Shown here piece after piece: positions 9,901 through 15,458 of a stretch of 41,964 nt of DNA. The DNA is taken from NCBI GenBank assembly GCA_031273455.1, contig JAISRZ010000043.1, positions 1 to 41,964 on the forward strand. The letters run 5' to 3'. Position 1 is the stretch's first letter, and the number at the start of each line of letters is the position of its first letter. The DNA comes from Deltaproteobacteria bacterium (GTDB taxonomy: Bacteria; Desulfobacterota; Desulfarculia; Adiutricales; Adiutricaceae). Both the position numbers and the translations under genes were made by a program. Below the pieces are notes generated by a model. It was not told where the DNA came from. It made no database searches and worked only from the letters and a program-made list of their open reading frames with translations.

Positions 9901-10352
9901 TTTTGGAAAATTCCATAAGGCGTGTCAATGACCACCGTGTTATTGAAAGCGTCAAAGGTTCCGGCGGTCACGGCCCCATAGACCGACCCATTAATATAGC
10001 CTGACTCATTCACGACCACTCTATTATGGTGGGTATTAGCCCAAAAACCAGCTCCACCCGCGACGCCCTGGAAGTTAGGGTCGACCGTGCCATTGACCCC
10101 CACCTTATTGTTTTCGGGAAAAGGGTCGATCCCATCGCCCGGAATGATGACGTTACCGCCTAACTCAAAAATGTAGAAGTTATCTATAGAGTCATCCGCG
10201 ATAGAGCCATTAATAGTGACATTGTCTATTGGATTCGCCAGGGCCCCCCAGCTTAAGCCCAGAACCAAAAGCGCGCTTATCGCCAAAACGCGGCTAGCTT
10301 GGGCCATAAAAATGAAGATTGACTTTGGCCGCCAGTTAACCAGTCCGCCCAT
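6975..10352 (-). CDS. Autotransporter adhesin-like protein, copy 3 (complete)
   Basis: This 1125-residue protein has the same plan as its neighbour at 2639-6310. A signal-like N-terminus has a hydrophobic core at about residues 17-38 ending ALA. The Asn/Gly/Ser-rich passenger has repeated V-YGGYS-x-NGSV units, and the C-terminal autotransporter barrel of about 280 residues ends in IKYEF. The barrel and the linker before it (from about SSPRLKDRVKS onward) are almost identical to those of copy 2, while the passengers differ by many substitutions and by whole repeat units; copy 3 is about 100 residues shorter. AAGGAG seven bases before the ATG supports the start. It is the first of the three genes in transcription order, but each gene has a long spacer and its own 3' hairpin, so they are probably separate transcripts. 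Ligand unknown. Confidence 0.9.
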   Translation of the reverse strand: MGGLVNWRPKSIFIFMAQASRVLAISALLVLGLSWGALANPIDNVTINGSIADDSIDNFYIFELGGNVIIPGDGIDPFPENNKVGVNGTVDPNFQGVAGGAGFWANTHHNRVVVNESGYINGSVYGAVTAGTFDAFNNTVVIDTPYGIFQNANAVNPSQTTGHVFGGYVENGLAENNTVVILNGEVSHEVAGGVTNASGLVRFNQAILNGVGVKVDSVYGGRSLDSGRVENNAVIIYNGAVSGTAAGGHIAGGKGSIVNNSVTLYNGVINGQIYGGSNNVLSFSDPTNVTNNAVIIHGGEVKGEIAGGFSASGRADYNTVQIDNATASVTTDRANTDIYGGQTSYGSAIGNKVTIATMADLLQVKSVNGGYSYNSGSVTKNTVKVATVNASDIIGGYSGNGDVFQNQVTVIYSLAENIYGGYGVNGNVSLNSVSVSDVNVSNQVVGGFTENGLVANGFAEVSSSLIANVYGGYASIKGAVYNSSARVVGGEVSNDVYGGYSTNGTVAKGAATVMDSNVTRFVYGGYSGNGSVADSSALIMGTKAASVGGGYSKKGSVTNGTVAVLESNITGNVSGGYSEDGPVTDSHALVSFSQVSLDVYGGYALNGSANYNDVEIVSSKATNVIGGYSAANGEASFNKVFVESSNVSEVLGGYSLAGDANNNYVVLAGKANVSTRLAGGRVGVSGANAYANNTLVLLNYDPSGGPIAFVENFQYYNFYLPSAVKDGFVALQATNVDLGTNASSQWIHIDDLNGAPDLAIGDAIILINATAISGNFPDATVQGDIGFFFENDYDVHLDPTAKRLTATVASSPRLKDRVKSVAETSAARLAFVTQGQDYLVDQGLSLAKTRAGAEGGFAVFAGFSGGKSRYETGSHVDLSGINALIGVSMSNYFDQNRLTLGLFGEFGFGSYDSDTGARYGSMEAEGDVSYVGAGLLGRFDLETNLGTYYVEASGRIGEAKVDYEAKTRFNGRRLRFDASGTYVGAHLGTGFDFQVTKEANLDVYVKYLWNRQEGSEERLLGQKFALDAAKSSRVKTGARFSYLVNDFIKPYLGGAYIYEFAGEADGNVRGISLPNADLKGSSGLAELGLSLLSHDAWPISLDFGVQGYFGQRQGLSGSLEIKYEF

Positions 10353-11389
10353 GATGGTTCTCCTTCAAACGCTCCCGCGAAAATATCGCTCCTATCGCCA
10401 GGTAAAATTAAGTTCAAAGTTAAATTATTAAACTAATTTTTAATTAAAATAGAAGTTTATATGACCAATTATTTAAATACTCAATAAAACATTAAAACAA
10501 CTTGGGGGTTTCCCTGGGAGCGGGGAAACGCGAATTCGCTTATTTGACTGATTATAATAACTACTCCGATCTTTTTATATTTTTACAAGTTTTAATTTAA
10601 AAAACAAGAAGGAAAATGAGATTTTCCTAACGCTCGTCAACCACTGGGGGTCGTTTCCCTAAGATTAGGCGCCTAAGGTAGAGCTAGCTCACCTTAGCTG
10701 GGGCGCCTCTTGGATAATGACGGCGGTTAAATGGCGCTAGATAGACGCGACTATAAAGGAGCTTAAACGGTTAGTTTAAGAAGAGCGGTTAGTAACGATA
10801 ATAACGATAATGGCGTAAAGGGGTTTGACCCAAGCTTTAAGAGGCTAAAGGCGATCTCTCCCCTTACCCCAAGGTCGGTTGGCTTTATCCACCTGGGGGC
10901 TAAAGGAGACGCGCGGTCTTTAGTGGCCCCCCAGCTGACTGTCAGCTTAGGTTTAGCCGTATTTGAGTAGGCCTTACGCCAGGCGACCGCCTATCTGGAG
11001 GAACGCGTAAGAGTTCTAGAAGGATCTGTCAATTAATTAACTAATGTTTTTTCCAATAACTGAACGTATTAGTGATTAAAATTATATTTTTAGTTTAAAT
11101 ATCTAATGTTAAGAAATTAAAATTTTCATTAACTAAAGTCCAGCGGACCATCAAAAATGAACGCTAAAAGAAAAATTGTCGCCTTTGCTCCTCTGAAGAC
11201 TGTGGCGAACCGTCCACTATCCCCCGGCGCGGTCATCATAAATATTGAACTTACGCTGATATTATGATTTTTTTAGTCTAACTAACTTAAATTTATCCGC
11301 TAGTAGGGCCTGGCGCGGATATTGCTAAGAAATTGTCAAGACCTAAAGAAGTCTTTTGGTTTTATCTTTTTCGCGGTTCGAGGATTCCC
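10353..11389. other. Long intergenic region before lpxC
   Basis: About one kilobase without a convincing gene. The part nearest the autotransporter (10390-10620) is AT-rich and resembles the other two autotransporter upstream regions in short words (for example AACAAGAAGGAAAA here and AACAAGAAGAAAAA at about 6740). The part at 10640-11000 is GC-richer with no coding signal that I can see. The part at 11030-11330 is AT-rich again and should hold the lpxC promoter, which I could not assign. Confidence 0.55.
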
Positions 11390-12355
11390 ATGCACGCTCA
11401 TCAGAAAACCATTAAGCACAGTCTCCAGATTCGGGGTAAAGGCCTTCACACTGGCCAGATGATCGACGTGACCATCCGGCCCCTGCCCATCGACTCCGGG
11501 ATCTGGTTTAAAAGGACCGATGTCAGCGATTCCCGGGCCATCCTCGCCGCGGCGGAAAACGTCTCCGACACCAGTCTGGCCACCTCCATTGGTTGGGGCC
11601 AACGGCGCCTTAGCACCTTGGAGCACTTGATGGCGGCTTTAGGCGGACTTGGGGTCAACAACATCATGGTTGAGATTAACGGTCCGGAAGCCCCCATCCT
11701 GGATGGCTCGGCCGAGCCTTGGGTCAACCTTTTAAACACCGCTGGCTTCCAGATCTTAAACGCCCCGAGGGCTTACTACCGGGTGGTCAAACCCTTAAAA
11801 CTGACTGACGGGGACAAGTTCTTGGCCGTGGAGCCCAACCCGGATTTCACCGTGGACTTCACCATTGATTTCCCGGGGTTCATTAAGACCCAAAAACGCC
11901 ACTTTAAGTTCTCGGAGACGGCCTTCGCCAACGAGATCAGCCCGGCTAGAACCTTCTGCCTTTTAAAAGACGTGGAAATGATGAAAAGCCAGGGCAAAGC
12001 CTTAGGCGGCGGTCTGGACAACGCCGTGGTCGTGGGCGACGATGGCATCTTAAACCCCGAGGGCTTACGCTTCCAAGATGAGTGCGTCCGCCATAAGATC
12101 CTGGATCTGATTGGCGATCTCTCTTTGGCTCAAGCCCCCATCATTGGCCATTTCACGGGCTTTAAGACGGGCCACTCTCTTAACCATAAGATCGTGACCG
12201 CTCTATTGAATACGCCCGGGTATTTAGAAAAAGTCGATGCCGCTAGCCCGGTGACGGTTAAAGCGAGCCGGACCTTTGTGGCCCCTTTAAAAACCGTCCT
12301 TAACCCCCCGCTCTTGGGGCCGGATGGCGATCGAGCGCCGATTTTCGCTAACTAA
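11390..12355 (+). CDS. lpxC: UDP-3-O-acyl-N-acetylglucosamine deacetylase
   Basis: LpxC removes the acetyl group from UDP-3-O-acyl-GlcNAc, the committed step of lipid A synthesis, in the cytoplasm. With the ATG at 11390 the protein has 321 residues, close to the family's usual 300-310. The start is chosen because GAGGA lies five bases upstream and the family begins near QKTIKHSLQIRGKGLHTG; an upstream TTG at 11333 would add 19 unrelated residues. The zinc and catalytic residues are present: E78 and H79 in LEHLMAALGG, H235 and D239 in RHKILDLIGD, and H262 in KTGHSLNHK. The substrate-binding EAPILDGSAEPW and SPARTFCLL stretches are also present. The gene stands alone, followed by a strong terminator. 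Its presence implies an LPS-bearing outer membrane, matching the autotransporters next door. Confidence 0.96.
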   Translation: MHAHQKTIKHSLQIRGKGLHTGQMIDVTIRPLPIDSGIWFKRTDVSDSRAILAAAENVSDTSLATSIGWGQRRLSTLEHLMAALGGLGVNNIMVEINGPEAPILDGSAEPWVNLLNTAGFQILNAPRAYYRVVKPLKLTDGDKFLAVEPNPDFTVDFTIDFPGFIKTQKRHFKFSETAFANEISPARTFCLLKDVEMMKSQGKALGGGLDNAVVVGDDGILNPEGLRFQDECVRHKILDLIGDLSLAQAPIIGHFTGFKTGHSLNHKIVTALLNTPGYLEKVDAASPVTVKASRTFVAPLKTVLNPPLLGPDGDRAPIFAN

Positions 12356-12425
12356 GCGCGTTGTAAACGATAGTTAAAAATAACTATTGTTAAAAATATT
12401 CATTGTTAAAAATAAATATTGATTA
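12356..12425 (+). repeat. Imperfect AT-rich tandem repeats after lpxC
   Basis: Three imperfect units containing TTAAAAATA with ATTGTTAAAAAT variants lie at about 12374-12420, between the lpxC stop and its terminator. No function is apparent. Confidence 0.5.
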
Positions 12426-12451
12426 GGGCTCATTTTGAGCCCTTTTTTTTT
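12426..12451 (+). terminator. Rho-independent terminator of lpxC
   Basis: GGGCTC (12426-12431) pairs with GAGCCC (12437-12442) around an ATTTT loop, followed by nine T residues. This is a textbook intrinsic terminator on the plus strand about 70 bases after the stop codon. Confidence 0.9.
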
Positions 12452-12553
12452 GGCCTTAAGGTCTCTTTAAACTTAAGGGGCCTAGCCTAAGTCGCGGTCG
12501 GTCGGTTAGCCCCAATTCCGTTTAGCCAAAGACCAAAAAGCTAAAAATTTGCC

Positions 12554-12582
12554 TTGACAGAAGCCTTTATTTTGGCCATAAT
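12554..12582 (+). promoter_or_regulatory. Candidate sigma-70 promoter of the EF-G-like gene
   Basis: TTGACA at 12554-12559, a 17-base spacer and CATAAT at 12577-12582 form a near-consensus promoter. It lies right after the lpxC terminator and points at the gene starting at 12935, which would give a leader of about 345 bases. Confidence 0.55.
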
Positions 12583-12934
12583 CATTGGGTTTACACCAAA
12601 AATAACGCCAGGGGACCGAATTTTCTCAATGCCTTTGTGATAAATTTTATACTGAAATTAAAGTAAAGTTAATAATTTCTTGATTAAAATTTTATAGTAA
12701 AAATTTATTGATAATAATAAATTTTTATCAACAAAATGAGCGATAATTTTGATGGCGCATGTAGCCCCATCGCGTCCGGTTTTGGGGATTTCGCTCCTCA
12801 ATAGCCTTTTTAGGTTAGAGGAGAGCTTTGGGCGATTCGCCTAGGAGCGTCCGTTTGGCCAACCTTAAGCCAAGCCCATCACACAAGGAGGCTGCGTTTT
12901 CGCCCGAGATCTCGGGTTTTCCGCGCGAACATAG
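12583..12934 (+). other. Leader region of the EF-G-like gene
   Basis: About 350 bases without a recognisable gene. A perfect AAGGAGG stands at 12885-12891, yet no ATG, GTG or TTG follows at normal spacing. Instead the 14-base palindrome CCCGAGATCTCGGG (12903-12916) lies between it and the ATG at 12935. Confidence 0.5.
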
Positions 12935-15019
12935 ATGAAAGACGTCGCAAAACAGAGAACCATCGCTCTCATCGCCCATGGTGGCTCTGGAAAAACCACC
13001 CTGGCTGAGGCCTTTTTATTTCTTACCAAGACGACCAGCCGCTTTGGCTCGGTGACCGAGGGCACCAGCGTCCTGGATTTTGAGCCCGAGGAAATTAAGC
13101 GTAAAAGCAGCGTCAACGCGGCTTTTCACTCCTTTCCCTGGAAAAAGTGTCAGATAACCTTCGCCGACACCCCGGGTGGGGAAAACTTCCTGAACGACAC
13201 CCGCACGGTCAGCCAAGGGGTCGATGGGGCCGTGGTCCTGGTGGACGCCGTGGACATGGTCAAAGTCTCCACCGAAAAGGGCTGGGCTTTTTCCGACGCC
13301 TTTGGGTTGCCCCGAATCGTGGTCATTAACAAAATGGATCGGGAAAGGGCCGACTTCCAGAAGACCTTGGAGAACATCCAAGAGATCTTCACCCATCCCC
13401 GACCCATCCCCATCGCCATCCCCATTGGGGCGGAGAACTCCTTTAAGGGCGTGGTCGATCTCTTGCGCCAAAAGGCCTTTGTTTACGACAACGCCGGTAA
13501 AGCCACTGAAGGGCCCATTCCCGCCGAGCTGACCAAAGAGGTCGCCGAAAGCCGGGAAAAGCTCATTGAGGCCATCGCCGAGACCGATGACGTTTTAGTG
13601 GAAAAGTTCTTGGAAGGCCAAGAAATCACCGACGCCGAGCTGGATAAGGCCCTCAAGGCCGCGGTCTTAAACGGCCAGATCGCCCCGGTCACCGTGGCCG
13701 CTGGGCTGAAGCTCATTGGCCTGGATCAAGTTTTAGATCTAATTATCGGTCTTTTGCCCTCCCCCTTGGAGCGGAAGCCTTTTATGGGCGCGGCCGCGGC
13801 GGACGGAGAGCCGGACATCGCCAAAACCCCGGATCCCGCGGCCCCCTTTAGCGGTCTAACCATTAAAACCATTGTGGACCCCTTCGCGGGCCAGTTAACC
13901 ATCTTCCGGATTATCTCCGGGTCCTTAACCCCGGATAGCGGCTTCTTAAACGTCACCCGGGGCCAAAAGGAGCGCTTTGGTCTGCTGTTCGCCTTGGAGG
14001 GCAAAGCCCAAAAAGCCGTGGACGAGGCTGGGCCAGGGGACATCGTGGCGGTCAGTAAGCTCAAAAGCTCTTTAACCGGCGACTCTTTGGCCGAGGAAAG
14101 CGCCCCCATCTTCTTTCCCGCGGTCAAACCCATGGAGCCGGTGGTCTCCTTCGCCGTGGAAGCCAAAACCAAGGGCGATGAGGAAAAGGTCTTCGCGGCC
14201 ATTAACAAGATGACCATTGAAGACGTGACCTTACGCTTAACCCGCAACAACCAGACTAAAGAGATGATCTTAGCCGGCATGGGCCAGGTCCACTTGGACA
14301 CGGTCTTGGAGAAGATCAAGCGGAAGTACGGGGTGGACGTGGTCTTAAAGGCCCCGAAAGTGGCTTTTAAAGAAACCATTAAGGGTCGGGCCAAGGTCCA
14401 GGGCAAGTACAAAAAGCAAACTGGCGGCAAAGGCCAGTATGGGGACGCGGTCATTGAGCTGGAGCCTCTACCCCGGGGTGAGGGTTTTGTCTTTGAGGAC
14501 AAGATCGTCGGCGGGGTCATTCCCCGGCAATACATCCCGGCCGTGGAAAAAGGCATTGTTGAGGCCATGGCTGGCGGCGTGGTCAGCGGCAACCCGGTGG
14601 TGGATTGCAAAGTGGCCTTGGTCTTTGGGAGCTACCATGACGTGGACTCCTCGGAAATGGCCTTTAAAATCGCTGGGTCCATGGCCTTTAAAAAGGCTTT
14701 TATGGAGTGCAAACCGACCATTTTAGAGCCCATTATGCTTCTGACCGTGACCGTGCCGGACGAGTTTATGGGCGATGTCATGGGCGATATCTCCAGCCGC
14801 CGGGGGAAACTATTGGGCACGGAAAGCCATGGCAAAAGGCAGGTCATTAACGCCCACGTCCCCCAGATGGAGCTTTTGTCTTACTCCCCTTCCTTAACCT
14901 CCATGACTGGGGGCCGGGGGGATTTCTCCTTGGAGTTCGCCCACTACGATGAGGCCCCCGCCCAGGTCCGGGACAAGGTCATTAGCGAGTATCAGCAGCC
15001 TCACGAGGAAAAAGAGTAG
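12935..15019 (+). CDS. Elongation factor G-like GTPase (EF-G2 type)
   Basis: This 694-residue protein has the full domain order of EF-G: GTPase domain (about 1-270), beta-barrel domain II (about 295-385), and domains III, IV and V to the end. The P-loop is AHGGSGKT (14-21) and the base-specificity motif is NKMD (132-135). The family's FEPEEIKR stretch follows switch I. The catalytic His of canonical EF-G (DTPGH) is replaced by Gly: DTPGG at 78-82. The usual RGITI switch motif reads RKSSV. These features mark the EF-G-like branch (of the kind called EF-G2 or PRK12740) rather than the housekeeping fusA. Members bind the ribosome in some species, but their cellular task is poorly defined. The gene stands alone with its own promoter candidate and terminator. 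There is only a weak ribosome binding site at normal distance from the ATG. Confidence 0.88.
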   Translation: MKDVAKQRTIALIAHGGSGKTTLAEAFLFLTKTTSRFGSVTEGTSVLDFEPEEIKRKSSVNAAFHSFPWKKCQITFADTPGGENFLNDTRTVSQGVDGAVVLVDAVDMVKVSTEKGWAFSDAFGLPRIVVINKMDRERADFQKTLENIQEIFTHPRPIPIAIPIGAENSFKGVVDLLRQKAFVYDNAGKATEGPIPAELTKEVAESREKLIEAIAETDDVLVEKFLEGQEITDAELDKALKAAVLNGQIAPVTVAAGLKLIGLDQVLDLIIGLLPSPLERKPFMGAAAADGEPDIAKTPDPAAPFSGLTIKTIVDPFAGQLTIFRIISGSLTPDSGFLNVTRGQKERFGLLFALEGKAQKAVDEAGPGDIVAVSKLKSSLTGDSLAEESAPIFFPAVKPMEPVVSFAVEAKTKGDEEKVFAAINKMTIEDVTLRLTRNNQTKEMILAGMGQVHLDTVLEKIKRKYGVDVVLKAPKVAFKETIKGRAKVQGKYKKQTGGKGQYGDAVIELEPLPRGEGFVFEDKIVGGVIPRQYIPAVEKGIVEAMAGGVVSGNPVVDCKVALVFGSYHDVDSSEMAFKIAGSMAFKKAFMECKPTILEPIMLLTVTVPDEFMGDVMGDISSRRGKLLGTESHGKRQVINAHVPQMELLSYSPSLTSMTGGRGDFSLEFAHYDEAPAQVRDKVISEYQQPHEEKE

Positions 15020-15047
15020 GCCCCTAACCGGCTCTTAGCCCTATAAG

Positions 15048-15092
15048 AAAAACCCCGATAAACTCCTTTTAAGGCGGTTTATCGGGGTTTTT
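15048..15092 (+). terminator. Rho-independent terminator of the EF-G-like gene
   Basis: AAAAACCCCGATAAAC (15048-15063) pairs perfectly with GTTTATCGGGGTTTTT (15077-15092). The T-run at the 3' side makes a plus-strand terminator, and the A-run on the other side could make it work in both directions. Confidence 0.9.
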
Positions 15093-15458
15093 AGTTTAAT
15101 CAGAGTTTTTCGCGGCCCTAATAGTAACCATTAGCGAGGCCTTTTCGCTCCAGCCACCATTTAAGGCCCCGGGCTCCAAAAGGGCCCGGGGGAAACCTCA
15201 GGCGATACGTCAGAGTAGTCGCCGCCAAACCACCTGAAGTTAGTTTTTTTTAAGGCCTTTTTACTCTATAAACCTTAACGCGATTGGCTATTCACCTTTG
15301 ATCCAACTAAAAAGCTACGCCTATTACCTTTAACTAGAATTAAACTATTAAGTGGTTTTCGCTAATTACGGACAGTTGATTTAAACCTTAATTCCAGTTA
15401 AAATATATCAGAGGGAAAAAAAGACAACCTTTTTTACCCCTTTTTCGCGGTCGCCTAA
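15093..15458. other. Intergenic region before the SWIM-SNF2 gene
   Basis: No gene is seen. CGGGCTCC/GGGCCCGG-type GC-rich inverted sequences lie near 15165-15192, and the AT-rich part after 15240 holds the promoter candidate at 15376-15404. Confidence 0.5.
15376..15404 (+). promoter_or_regulatory. Candidate sigma-70 promoter of the SWIM-SNF2 gene
   Basis: TTGATT (15376-15381), a 17-base spacer and TAAAAT (15399-15404) stand 55-80 bases upstream of the two possible start codons. Confidence 0.45.

Noticed and set aside
13726..14610. A 294-codon minus-strand frame opposite the EF-G-like gene
   Set aside because: It is a shadow of a highly conserved gene, with Ser/Pro/Lys-rich composition and no family similarity.
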